Of a stretch of 64,000 nt of DNA, positions 37,511 to 50,149 are shown piece by piece (within the stretch, counting starts at the first letter, position 1; each line of letters starts with the position of its first letter). This DNA comes from Icerya purchasi. Lineage: Eukaryota > Arthropoda > Insecta > Hemiptera > Monophlebidae. The stretch covers positions 278,705,258-278,769,257 of the forward strand of contig CM077116.1 of assembly GCA_039619475.1 (NCBI GenBank), written 5' to 3'. The notes beneath the pieces were generated by a model, which did not search any database, was not told the DNA's origin, and worked only from the letters and a program-made list of their open reading frames with translations. A program made the position numbers and the translations under genes.

Positions 37511-38418
37511 GATACAATGAAAGCGGAACCAGTGACATTATGAGGACCTGCGAGCTAGCACCATCTGTGTAAATATTTCGATGCAATCCGGATACTTATT
37601 ATTAATAAAATTATGTGATTCAACAATACCTGAATGTTAATTAGTGTCAATATTTACTCGTATTAATAAAAAAATGTATAAGTAGAGAGATGGAACCTTA
37701 GGAATAAGAGCGAGGCTATATTTATGATAGATCGAGATTCTTTTTGCTAACAATGGCAACATAGAAGAAACAAATTTCTAATGGGTGCTCATATCTTTGA
37801 GCTATTGCCCTAGAGGAGGGAATCGATGTCCTTTATTGATTTTTTTGTTACTAATCAAAAATTCAACAATACCATTCGTTCAATTATAAACGCGTTTCTA
37901 TAATTTAACAGTGTAATACAATATGAAACGTCCATCAACAGTTTAGCAAGCACTATAGAACGAACAGAAATTACAGTTTATCAGGGTCGTTTGATTTTTT
38001 AATTTTTCTAACGCAATTAACGCTATGAAATTAATACACAAACTCGGTCTAGGGAAATAAAATCCCGCAGTTAATGCTTGCCTTTTACCTAATCGATCTG
38101 ATAAGTGATCTTAAACTTTTTGTTCGTTCTTTTCAATACCAATCTGGTTGGTTTCTATCGTTGTTTTCCTATTACGTTTAATAACTATGTTTTCACTAGG
38201 AACACAACGCCGACTTACCGGGCTATTCATTAAAACTCATCTGTAGTTCTTTAGCCATTCATTATTTACTTTATAAATTAACATTCATTACTTTATTAAA
38301 ACGAAAAGCAAGCCCTACTGTCATTAGATTGGCCGCCCCTTGATAAATTTTAAACCGTAATTACAGACAAAATTTCGGTACATGTTTGTGCCGGAACGAC
38401 TTGCTCATCTGCAAAAAA
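37511..38418. other. No gene seen
   Basis: AT-rich sequence without recognisable motif or RNA gene. Confidence 0.45.
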
Positions 38419-39100
38419 AACAAGTTCAGTCAAGCATAATGTTTCATGCGCTGACGAATATGTTAAGTTAAAGATAACCATAATATTTATGTTTAAATAA
38501 TACTAAATTCAACAAAAAGGAATCTGAATTTTTCCGCTGCAAAGAGGGAGAGGTACGTACTTTTTTGCGAATTTTTGAAATTGTCGCCATCTTCAAAAAT
38601 TTCGTTAAGAAAATGAAATACGGTTTCGTACCCGACAAAAAACAAACTTTCCTACGATATATCAAATGTCTGGAAAAAAAATATTTTTTTCAAAAATTTT
38701 GAGCTTTCGGCGCTCCCAGGGCCGAATGTTGAAAATTTCAGATGTTCCAACTAGAGAAATATACCGGGATGCACATATTTTTAATCCTGTTCAAAATTTT
38801 TAGCTATAATTCTCGGAGCGCTAAGGAGGGGACACGTCATTTTTCGCACTTTTTTGAACTTCCTGATAAAAAGCGATCTTTCCAACGATACATCGCATGT
38901 CAGGAAAATAAAGAAAATATTTTTTTTCAAAACTTTCAAGCTTCTAGCGCTTTAAGGGTCTGAATATAAAATTTTGTAAGCTTGGTTACATTTTTCCTAT
39001 GAAGCGGTCCTTTATGCATATGTTTGAGATACGTTTTGATGATTTCCTCAACATTTTTACTCGAGCTGTTACGTACATGAACTTCATTGCCGTTTTTGGC

Positions 39101-39111
39101 TCGTGAAAGAG
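39101..39111. repeat. Target site duplication, left copy
   Basis: TCGTGAAAGAG directly before the poly(T) that is the LINE poly(A) tail. The identical 11 bases lie at 42136-42146. Confidence 0.85.
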
Positions 39112-42100
39112 TTTTTTTTTTTTTTTTTTTTTATATATATACATATATATATCTTGCTATTTTACAACTAGTCTTATCAACTATTTGGTAATCTATGGAA
39201 TAAGTTAAAATGACATGAATAAGCAACCCAACCAGTGAAGGGTGCTAAAATTAACTTATATATGTGTATACAAAATGCATACACACATATTTTTGCATTC
39301 TCATGGACACATACATACCATCATACATGCACACGCACATACACCCTCACACATCAGCACACACACATATTATTTATACATTTTTAATTTATACGAGATC
39401 TTGAGGTCGTTTCCTATTCAGCCTACGTCCCTCGCTTGGGTTGCTCAGCAGTTCTTTTGCTGTACTATTAGGATGTTCTTTCAATCTGGCAGCATATCGT
39501 CGGGCAGCAGTTTCTATTTCACATTTTTTACAAATTGAACTCCAAGATGTTCATGGATCGTGATGTTGGTTATGTACCATGGAGCAGAGATGATCGTGCG
39601 TAATAACTTATATTCTGAACTCTTTGCATAATTGAGATGTTGCTGTTTTTGGCACAGCCCCATAATAGATAGCCGTATTGCCAGACGGGTTTAAGAATTT
39701 GCTTATAAAGAAGCAACTTGTTTTCAAGAGATACTCTATTGGTCTCTTACCCAACAGCCAGTACAGTTGCCGCAGCTTGATGTTCAACTCATTTCGCTAT
39801 AATGTGCTTCCCCTCCAAGTCAAGCGTTTGTCGAGGTGAATACCAAGATACTTTACATCTTCTTTCTGAGGGATCTCCACTCCATTCATCATTATATTTC
39901 CGGATGAATCGATTCTTCTTCGGTTAGTGAAAACTACTCGAGATGATTTACCTTCATTAATCTTTACCTTCCATAATTTGCACCAAGATGTTACTTTATT
40001 GACTGCAGGTTATTACGCGCAACTTTTGGACATTTATTTGAACACAAGATCGCTGTGTCATCAGCGAAAGTTGCTACATCAACGTGCGATGTAGTAGGAA
40101 TATCCGCTGTGTAGATAAGGTAGAGAAGCGGTCCAAGTACACTCCGCTGAGGAACTCCTGCTCGAACCGAATATATTATACTTGATCCGTCATCACCATA
40201 TTTAATGTAGAAATATCTTTCGTTTAAATACGACCGGAATAATTCAACTAGTTGATAGGGAAAATGACGTCGAAGTTTTTGCAATAGACCATCGTGCCAA
40301 ACTCGATCGAATGCTTGGCTTACATCTAAAAATACGGTATCGCAAACGATTTTTCCATCCAGGGATTTTTCAATTTGATGAACAATCCGATTCATCTGGT
40401 CTATTGTACTATGTTTTGCTCGGAAGCCAAACTGATGTTCAGGTATCATCTCTTCGCATTCAACTATTGGCATTATTCTTTTTAACAGTAATTTTTCATA
40501 TAATTTTACCGGCAAAATTGAAATTGGTCGATACGATGATGGTTCCCCGTTGGAGGTTTTTGAACTACAACAATTTGCGACAATTTTAGTTGTATTGGAA
40601 AATATGATAATCGCAACGTTGCATTAAATATGTACGCTAGTAACACCAGTCCTTTTTTTGGCAATTCCTTTAAAACTTTTGCTGTTATTAAATCATAAGC
40701 TGGTGCTTTGTTAGGGTTCATTGTCCGCATTATACTGTTAATTTCACCCGGTGAGGTCAATTTCATAGGTTTTGAGACATCTTGACAACAGGAATCAGAA
40801 ATTAACGGTGTATCAACAGGATGTGACTTAAATATATTGGAAAAATATTCGCCGAACAGTTCCGTTTTTTCAACATCAGCATGAGCCCAGCTACAATCCG
40901 GTTTCCTTATAGGACAAACAGATGGTTTTGGTCCTTTAAGGTTCCGGGCAGCTTTCCACAAAGAGAAATTATGTTGCGCTAGAGGTGATAAATTGATCAG
41001 TTGCTGAATGAGTGTGATTTATTCTTTAAATCCTGCAACAAACGTTTAACGAGTTTCGTCTGTTTGTTCAATGCAGTTTTATGCGCAGGGTTTCTGAATA
41101 TTTGCCACTGCTTCCTCAATTTTCTACGTAGATTTACCTCTGCTTTGATGTGTTGGTTATAATAAAGCACCGGTTGACATTTGTTAATTATTGTTAATTA
41201 TTGTTGTAGCATTCCAAGCCGACTGTTGAGTGACCTTAATGAAGTAATCCACTGCATTATCGATATCATCGGTAGTCTTAAGTGATATTCTTAAATTGAT
41301 ATCATTTCCGAGATATTCTCTAAATAGTTCCCAGTTTGTAGATCTGTTGTATAATTTTGGTTTGGACACTTTTTTTACTATCTGGTCACTAATAGACAGT
41401 ATAACCGACGAGTGATCTGATAGTAACTCATTATCTGCTCTAACATCAGTGAATATTGTTGGAATACCTTTAATAATAAAAAAAGTCCAGTAAATCTGGA
41501 ACTTTATTCGGATCTGTAGGCCAATAAGTTGGCACTCCAGGAGAACAAACATCACTATGCGTTTCGTCGATGGCTGATTTGAGTTACCTCTTGGAACGGA
41601 AAGTCTTGAACCAAATGTTTTTTGCGTTATAATCACCGCCGATGATATACCTATCGCCCAGAGTTTTTAGAAAATGTATAAACATTTCTTTCCTTATATT
41701 ATGGCGAGGTGGGCCGTAGACTGCTGAGACGGTAGTCTTTTTGTTTGACTTCAGTTCAATTACAACGCTGGTTGCCTGTAAGTGATGTGATTCATATTTC
41801 CCTAGTACATAATGTTTTATGTTACTCTTTATTATCACACTAGTGCCCCCATGCGCTGTGCCATCAGGATGATTTGTAAAGTATGAGTTGTAACCGGAGA
41901 AAGTAGTATATCTTGTATTTGCTAAATGAGTTTCAGAAATTATAAGTATGCCAATATTTTCCTGAATTAAATATAATTGCATCTCAGCGATATGGTTTAG
42001 AATGCCATTGGCATTCCAGGTTACAATTTTAAAATTTTTCATTTTTTATTTATTAAAGCAGTCATAATTGTTTGTATAACGCTTTTTAGCAGCTGGTTTT

Positions 42101-42135
42101 GCTGTTCCATCATGTTTGAGAAAAGTATTTTTATT
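39112..42135 (-). mobile_element. Jockey-type LINE, nearly complete ORF2, 3024 bp
   Basis: Minus-strand insertion delimited on both sides by the 11-bp duplication TCGTGAAAGAG. Poly(A) (poly(T) 39112-39132), a 3' UTR with TA and CA repeats (39133-39388), ORF2 (39389-42042) and the last 31 codons of ORF1 (42041 up to 42135) follow in order. The ORF1 stop and ORF2 start overlap as ATGA (42042-42039). The insertion is truncated within ORF1. Confidence 0.92.
39389..42042 (-). pseudogene. Jockey ORF2: endonuclease and reverse transcriptase, frameshifted
   Basis: Near full length (about 885 codons) but split over several frames. The endonuclease starts KIVTWNANGI, then SETHL (catalytic Glu), YGPP, GGDYNAKN (catalytic Asp/Asn), and an SDHSSVI block in the next frame at about 41420. 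The RT reads NKAPAYDLITAKVLKEL, HQFGFRAKHSTIDQ, FLDVSQAFDRVWHDGLL, PQRSVLGPLLYLIY (Gly of PQGS replaced by Arg) and VATFADDTAIL (about 40060). The thumb DVKYLGIHLDKRLTW is at about 39830, and the tail RRLNRKRPQDLV stops at 39391-39389. Frameshifts near 41600, 41000-41180, 40510 and 39990 inactivate it. Confidence 0.9.
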
Positions 42136-42146
42136 TCGTGAAAGAG
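42136..42146. repeat. Target site duplication, right copy
   Basis: TCGTGAAAGAG, identical to 39101-39111, at the 5' junction of the LINE. Confidence 0.85.
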
Positions 42147-42541
42147 GTGTTACAAATAATTTTTTAACCGTAATTTTTTTCTGATTTTACGAAAGGACTT
42201 TTGCATTTCATTTTACATTTTGAACTTCACTATTAAAAGGCTATCATCCGCTAATGAGTTATGAATTTTTTAAGGGTGATTTGTAAGGTCGTTTTAAATT
42301 CCGTATTATATATTCTTGACGGTTTTTTAAGTTTTTTGCCGCTCAGGGTAATCGATTAGCTCTAAGTTATAGATAGATATGGTTTTAAAGATAACTTTAA
42401 TTGTAGTGTGTGTTTCAGATGTCGAAATTAATAAGTCTAGCCGTTCGTGAGTTATTGATTTTTATTTGATGTTTTCGTCATTTCCAAACCATCTTATTAG
42501 GATTTCCCGTACATTATATGTATCCAGGGAATCCTAAAAAT

Positions 42542-44084
42542 GGAGTAATATCTTTTTTAATGAAAGAAAAAAAAATTCGGTAATATAACAGAATTTTATG
42601 ACACCTTCGAACCCACGACGATGCTATTTACTTACAATTTATCTTTTGATGGAATCGCGGACGATAGATTTTTAAAACATTTAATATAGTGCACTTTTAG
42701 TAATTTGAGAAATTCGAAGAAAAATATGTTAATTAGTTCATATAAACTAATCCAGATCTGAAGTTAAAAACATGAGATCTCGTCAATCGGATATCTTTGC
42801 AATTGAAAAAGAGTAGATAGTTCGGTTTTTTTTTAGTTTTTTTTAAAGCAATTTTTTTAAGCAACTACTTATAAATGATAGGTCTCATAATATGTTCCGG
42901 AGCACTCAGAATTTTTTGACAATCGTGCATATAATCGAGAAGCTTTTGGTGGTGATTTATTTTGGATTATTTAAGGAGTCCCGGCGTAAGCAAACATTTT
43001 CTCTTTAGTGTGCAAAAATAAAGTAAGAAAATTAAAAAAGAAAATGTTGTTTTTAACGATTCTACTGGAATTTTAACTAACACGAAAGAAAAAAAAAAAA
43101 TCATTGCTTTAAAATAAAAGTATAAAAAAAAGTACATTATTTATGACGGAAAAGATGAGCGCGTGAGTTATTTTTTCTTTTTATAATTTATTTACATAAA
43201 GCACGCTATCCGTTTTATTGTGTAAATGTCACTTAAGGCTAAAACCCGATTCCAGGAACTAATTGTTTCATTTGGAGAACTTCTGCTAAAACTAACAAAA
43301 TGTATGTCTAGGCGAACGACATTTATATAATTGAACTATGACGTAATTTCGGTGAGTGTATACGATAAAAGTTGTAGTACTAGAGACATTACTGGTTGTG
43401 CAACAAGGAAGAGGACGGAAATGGAAGAGGAACGGTATTTTCCAGTGGCAGCAAGAGAGATTACGTTGATCGGAGCGGTACGTTCAGTCTGATGTAAACA
43501 AGTTTTTCTGATTCTAAGAAAATACGAAAAAAAAACAAAAAACAAAAACAAATAAACACGAACGCAAGGCCGGAAACGGTTAAAATCTAAACAAAAGAAA
43601 GCTATTCCTGCAAGCGCTGTCGTTTAAATAGTAAATGGAATTAATATTTACCTACGTTACGGTAATAATAAAAGCTAAAATAATCTTTACTAGACAGTCT
43701 TTCGAAGAAATATATTTAAGTTTTCTACCAAATGGCAACTTTAATTACCATGTTATTTTAAACAATGACGAACGAATGTAACAAACTGTTATCAACGACC
43801 ATATTGAATAAACATTTATTAAAATAATATATTCAACAGATAATTCTAACACATTTTGGAATTTAACGCATGATCGCGGAATATTACGAACATTACATTA
43901 ATTGAAAATAAATCATATTATTGTATATAAAATGAACGGTAAAATCGATATTTTAAATTAAATAAATACGAACACATAAAAGTGATAAATAAAAAATAAA
44001 TAAATGACATAAAACACTAAAATTACTCCATAAAACAGTGGTAACGAATTAATTAAAGTTAAAACAAGTGCATAAGAAGCATCC
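42542..44084. other. AT-rich, no gene seen
   Basis: No supported ORF. The ORF at 43336-43551 (-) has no domain. Poly(A) runs near 43088 and 43520. Confidence 0.45.
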
Positions 44085-44380
44085 ATTAATTACGTGAGCT
44101 CCAAAAAAAAAACTAAAAAAGTAAAAAAAAAAAAAAACGTTCAGGGTTTTTAAAAGAAAAAAAAAACTGGTATAGTGCGTGAATGCCCATGGAGTGAATG
44201 AAAAATTAGGGAAGGCGTTGTCTGTTTTTACTTTTAATTTTACTAAATTTAAGTGAATTCATTATAAGTACACCTTAACGTTATATTATTTTTCTTCTTT
44301 AAGTAAATAAATTTAGTCCTTTAACAACTGTAAAATAAATCTCACGCGAGGGGTAGCGATTCCTACCAAATCCGGATTTT
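44085..44380. repeat. Dispersed repeat sharing an end with 57955-58164
   Basis: GCATCCATTAATTACGTGAGCT at 44089-44110 is identical to 57963-57984. The interior near 44255-44350 matches 58050-58165 in reverse orientation (taaggtgta, ggactaaatttattt and gaaaaataat words). A MITE-like family with a conserved terminus is the simplest reading. Boundaries are uncertain. Confidence 0.55.
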
Positions 44381-45499
44381 CGTTTCATTAAATGATTAAT
44401 AATAATAGCTCTGTATTTATTAATAATTCTCAACAAAATTTAACAGTTTATAATTATTAATATATTTCGAAATATGTAAATCTTTGTTAATTTATCAAAT
44501 GTATATTATTTATATAATACGTTCAATGCGGAATTAAATTTAACGAGTGTTTATGCGATATTGTTAATAGAGAAAATAACGAATTATTTCAGTGAAAATA
44601 TTAACCTTTTATTACATTAACCGTTTAAAATTTGTATACCAAATTAATCTTTCACTTTCTATTATTAGTAAACATTTTATATTTAAGATAATCAAAATCG
44701 CCGATTGAGCAAAATTCTGAAACGGAACCGTAATTTTTGAAACAAAAAATAAAAGCATTAATTCTCTGTTCTTTCGGTCTAACTAAATGCGAAAGCGGTG
44801 AGATTCCGTTGAACTTAAGGCGCAATTACTGAATTCGAAACTATTGCCGCATGCGCTGCCCTCTCCAAATGCACCAGCACATACCCTCCGAACAAAGAAT
44901 CATCCAAATTCTTACCAGCTTTTCAATTATGCTTCTTGCCATTCGACTCGCATAATATGAATTTTCGAAATTGTTACGTTCCATTGCCTGCAATCATTCC
45001 CTCTTGACAAAGTTATTGTCCCGACATAGACTTTTCTCTTACGGAGAGCTAGGTACACAAGTGCATTCTAGTATCATCAAAAGAGCTTTCCAGAAACTCC
45101 TTGCGAAATATCAGGTTTTTTGGTCGACTTTTCACTGAGTGCCGGATGTACTGTTGTGCATTATGAACATAATGAACTTCATACCATCCGCTATTCACTT
45201 GCTTCATTCTACCGACTACCCTCTTTGCCGAGTTATTCGGAATCAAATTAGCAGTCCAATACGCGGCTCCCAAATTTTCAAGTAGTCTCACCGCCACCAA
45301 CTCCTTGAATTCGTTAATTTCTTTGCGAAAAATCCATGATAATCACCACAGCATCCTATAGCAATGCAAATTATCGATCTATTAAATAATTCGAATTGTC
45401 GGTTCTCATTTGCGTGGATATTCAGTCATAGAGATGTTACGGGTGGTAAAATGACGTTGCATCTTCGTGTCTCCCGATATCATTTGCTCCGGTTCCCGC
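44381..45499. other. No supported gene
   Basis: A minus-strand ORF at 45049-45300 (83 codons, SAKRVVGRMKQVNSGWYEVHY) has ordinary-looking composition, but I recognise no family, splice context or poly(A) signal. It may be a retroelement relic. Confidence 0.35.
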
Positions 45500-45790
45500 G
45501 TCGGATGTTTTATCGTTCGTAAAATCGTTTATCAATGGTTAAGAGTACTTGGTCCAATATTCCAACGTCAAACAAACTAAGAGCCATAAAGGACAACGTC
45601 ACCGTTTACTCAGATACATCCCTCCGTTCGGTCAGAAAAGAAGATACTTTGCCGCTTACGTACAATGCACGAATAACTCACTCTTATATCCTTAATAAAT
45701 CCCCACAACTGATATGTCAACTTTGCTCCGTTAACATCTTCTAGTCAATTGATCTAATTATCATTCCCTCCGCATACAATTTACCTTCCA
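45500..45790 (+). mobile_element. LINE ORF2 C-terminal relic (I/R1-like)
   Basis: Reads WSNIPTSNKLRAIKDNVTVYSD, then YNARITHSYILNKSPQLICQLC. This corresponds to the NKLR-IKP ... RLRIGHTRLTHSYLL ... PPC--C region after RNase H in I-type elements. Short, frameless outside this stretch. Confidence 0.65.
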
Positions 45791-45799
45791 TGCACGTTA

Positions 45800-48783
45800 G
45801 AATCTTCCTGTAAGATTCAACAATTGATCATCTCTTTTACTTCCTCCAAGATTCTAATCTCCTTTAACTAATCTAAAATTTTCCTTCATGCCTCTGACCT
45901 TCGTAGTAGTGAAGCACGTTAATAGAAAAAAAGAGATTACAGGATTCCATACTTGGGAAATGCGGAAATCATCACTATTGATTATAATCTACAATTTCTC
46001 TATTTCAGTAATTATCCTTCTTTCTTAGAATTCCTCGTATCCTTTAATTTTTGCCCCCCCCCCAAAAAAAAAAAACCCTGCCAAGATTCATTATAAGATG
46101 GAGTAATTTTTGTAAACTTATAATGAATCATTTCAAGAACCCATTAAATTTTTTTAATGACTTCCAGTTGAAAATTTACAAAAATCACTCTATTGACAGA
46201 AATACTTAAGCCTTTGATTCGTTAAGACATAAAATTATATTGATACTCTTTAGCAAAATCAAGTGGTCTTAATAAATGAAAAGATAAAACTGTAAAAAAA
46301 ATGTGAGTGAACTTAAAAACGGAATAAATTCCAAACACAACGAAAAATTATTTTGAAATAAAAAGAATAAAGCAAAGGGAAGATCTAATTGAATTCACGA
46401 AGTAGTTTCGTATTAGGAGAGAAAAGATATTAAATATTAACGGAGAATTCTTGAACAACTCATTCTGATGATTAGCAATTATAAGAAACATGTGAAGTGA
46501 GAAATAAGATAATATCAGGCAGGGAAGCAGATTTAATATTGACATCAATTAAAAACGAAACTCGTTACATCATCCAGAGAAGAAATGAAGAAATGAAGAA
46601 ATGATTAAAGCACAGAAAACGTAAGTAAAATTCTCTGCATTTTGGGGCCAATGGTTGAATAGAGAGAGGTCAAAAATAAAACCGGAATCGGAAAATAAAG
46701 AATAGAATAACGTATATTATTGTTATCCGCTTAAGGGTTTATTGTCTTTTTTATAAACAATTTATATTCAAGTCGACAAAATTATTTTATAAAGAATAGA
46801 AGTTAACTATAGTCTGGAATGAGTCATCTGAGAAGAATTAAAATCTGTTAATAGAAACAGAGCAGCGAACTAATGAATCCGAAGAAGATTTATTATTCTC
46901 AGTGTCTGAATTGCCGGATACGAAGCAGAAAGAAAAAAAGATCATGAGTTACAAGAAGAATTATATAATCGGAAGAAGAAGAAAAAAAGGAAGATAGCTT
47001 GCAGACACTCTTTCGGAATATGTGAAACATTATAAGGAGATTTTATAGAAAACTTGAAAAGTGAAAAACGAAGCGATAAGATAATGTGGATTCTGATAAA
47101 AAATTAAACAAAAGGAGGGGATTTAAAAGGCTCAAAGTCTAATTCAAGACCGGACAGAAGAAAACAGAGCCAACTCCATTTGCCTCTTTGAAGAAATTAG
47201 GTGATCGATGAAAAGAGGGCTTAAACAATTGCAAAGTTCAATTCTGCCAATATGTTGAGGCTTGTCGATGAAATTAAAAATTTGCGATGCATCGGCGACA
47301 GAAATTCATTGTTCCTTTTTTTCTAGAATTTTTTCGATTACCGTTATCTGTTCAATTTCGCCGAATTATTATTATTATTATTATTATTATTATTTTTTAA
47401 TATTGCGATGGAATCTTCAAAAGGAAAAAAAAGTGATGGCGCTCGTCTAATGGCGTTTTTGCGATTTTTAAGAAAAAGAAGACAAGATTTAGCTCTCACC
47501 TGACCAATATGAAATGTATAAAGTAAAAAAATAATTTTATGTTTTCGTATCAGCTTTTTCATCTGACAAAGTCAATTTTATTCAGTATTGCGACTATCGT
47601 GTAAAAATTTCAACCGGCACATTTCAATGTATTTTCTAAAATTTTTAATAATCATTAAGACACCGTTACTAGTTCGGAGTATCGATAACAGCAAAGTATC
47701 ACGAGAAAGTGTACGCGTTTACATGGAATATTGCTAATTTGGTAGTGTTATTAATTAACGTGTTATCGCATAATCATCAGCGTGTAATGATGAAAATCAT
47801 AAGATGGTTACAATGGAAACACATTCGAATTAAAGCTGCTGTTAGACAACAACGAGATATTAACCGTTTCACGTTTACTTATTTAAATAGAATGAAAACT
47901 CGTTCAATTAGTGGACACAAATTAGTACGCATATGAAGGTCAGGTAGAGATTATCAATAACGATACGATAGGCTCTTCTGTACGTATTACAGATATATCC
48001 AGCAGAGAAGATACAAGGGTCATTTGAAAGGATCCTGGTGCGTATTAATTAGAAGGAATTATTTTAGGATAATTCTTACCGAGTAGGTTCTACATCGCAT
48101 TATATATACATATACTACTACTAACAGTTTTTCGTGCGAAAAATCACCGTTATTCTTAGGAAAGAAATTTGAAATGCGTAATGAGAAGGAAAACAACTCT
48201 CTTCGTAAAACGATTTATTAGAGCAAAAACCAAAAAAAAAAAAAAAAGGAGGATGCCCGATCTTCTTACCGTTTTAATAATGTAGGTAAAACTACTTCCA
48301 GGAAACTTAGTAGATTACCTTCCAAGTGATTGTGCAGTTTTTGCGGAACTTTTAGAAACGAAGTAACGCAAGACCAGACCAGCGCGTGTTTTATGAAATG
48401 TTGACATATCCCCGGAACCACGCCTTATGGAAAATTCTTCGCAATTAAATTTAAGTAATACAGTTTTACGAGAATTCACCGCAATCAGAAAGTTAATTCT
48501 TAAATACGATCCAAATACTACTTTGGTCCTAGACAGTGATCTGAAACTAGTTCGAGGACCTGAGGCCTTCTTGACCAAATCGAAAAATCCGGCAAGTAAT
48601 TAATAAGAGTCGGTAATTTCTATTGGCAGAATTCATCTGAAGAACCTAATTTTTTACAAATTATTTTATACGATTTTACACGCCTCCTTAAAAGCACTTA
48701 AACATTTTTTAAGAGATAATAATACTGACGTAATAAGGCTAGAAGGAGAAAGTGGGAATGGGCCGGTCACGTAACTAGGTTCA
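45800..48783. other. AT- and purine-rich, no gene seen
   Basis: A (TTA)n microsatellite at 47364-47394, a C10A12 run near 46054-46075 and an A-run near 48230-48247. ORFs at 46348-46548 (-), 47709-47936 and 48315-48578 (-) have no recognisable domain. Confidence 0.4.
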
Positions 48784-50149
48784 AACAAGTTCAGTCAAGC
48801 ATGAGGTTTCATGCGCTGAGGATTCCGTATGAAAGTTAACAATAACTATAATTATTTAGTATGTAAGAAAATTTGTTTGAATAAATTTCTATTTTTATTT
48901 TACTATTTTAATTTAATATCTTAATAAATTTCAGAGATCATTTCTAATAATAATTTAAAACAGTAAAGCAAAATACTAATTTGAATCGAAGACTTAGACT
49001 AATTTGAAGTGAAATGTAACGGTTATGAAGAAAAATTAATTAAATCCTTTTTTTATTTATTTTTTTAAATTATTGGTTTAGATTTAATAACTAATATTAA
49101 GGTTTTATGAATTTTTAAAATGTGTAATTTTGTTAATTCCTACACCTATCTTTCTTGAATAGCCGACCGTCAAAGATATTTAATAAATATATAAACGAAA
49201 ACACGCAAAAAATATTAATTAGAAATAATATTGATGCTACGTATCACTCTGCTGCGGCTGCTAGAATGTTGGTGTTCCCTGCTGGCAGGTTGGTGTACGT
49301 TGGTGATTGCATCCTGGATTCTCGGCGAATGGGAGGGAGAGACACGGTAATCGAAATTATAGTTTACGAATTTTGTAAATGTCACTAATTGGAAAACCGA
49401 ATTTCGAGGCAATTTGGTTACTTTGTTATTAAACTTTTTTCGGTTGCAAGACGAACTGGTTACTTTACCAGAAAAGGTCGATATAGTTCCGCGATGTGAA
49501 AAAGACTGTCGTTCTACTGTGATGATTTTTTAACAATTCGGTATTTTCTTTCGACTCTCTCCGTATGTTAGACCATTATTAAATATTTTTTTTTTATTTA
49601 TTTACTAGCATAGGTCGTTAAATTGTTTAACAAATCGAAATACTATTCGCATCAGTTTTTCATCAGGCGAACGTACCACCTAAACAATGATGCGGTGAGT
49701 CCGTTCCTTTCATTACAGTTCATAACAACACTAACACACCTCGTAATGAAAATAACCAAACCAAAACCTGCGATCCTGTTTCGTTTCTTATCCCTCGTAC
49801 TAACACTACTAACGAAAATTATAACAATCCGAACCAAATTCTAAAAACCGCTGCAATCTCGTATTCCGATAAAGCCAAAAGAAAAATAACACCGATTAAC
49901 AAACCTGTTTATTTCGTGCATTCAAAAAACCCACTTAAAACAAAACCAACATTTAAAACTAAAAAACTATAAAGTTCTCGAATCAAATCCGGTGCTTGCT
50001 AGTTGTGCGCGTGGTGGAATAATATTATCCGTTCGTGCGGATATTAACTTTCAACAGATAATGTTACCATCCGACATTCAACCAGTAACAGTCGAAATTC
50101 GTAAGCCAGTTCCACGGGAGTCTCTAAACATAATTCCGAACCGTATTTA

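Larger units (their letters stand above)
38419..42541 (+). mobile_element. Satellite-bearing element, copy C, split by a LINE
   Basis: Left terminus AACAAGTTCAGTCAAG at 38419. Less than two satellite units follow (about 38550-38985), the second with a deletion of about 50 bp. The element breaks at 39111 where the Jockey LINE is inserted, resumes at 42136, and ends with the same roughly 400-bp right part as 52545-52900. A degraded terminal hairpin (AGGATTTCCCGTA ... CCAGGGAATCCT) lies at about 42500-42535. Without the LINE this copy is about 1.1 kb. Confidence 0.85.

Noticed and set aside
45049..45300. 83-codon minus-strand ORF as a gene
   Set aside because: No recognised domain, no poly(A) signal or splice context, and flanked by LINE remnants.
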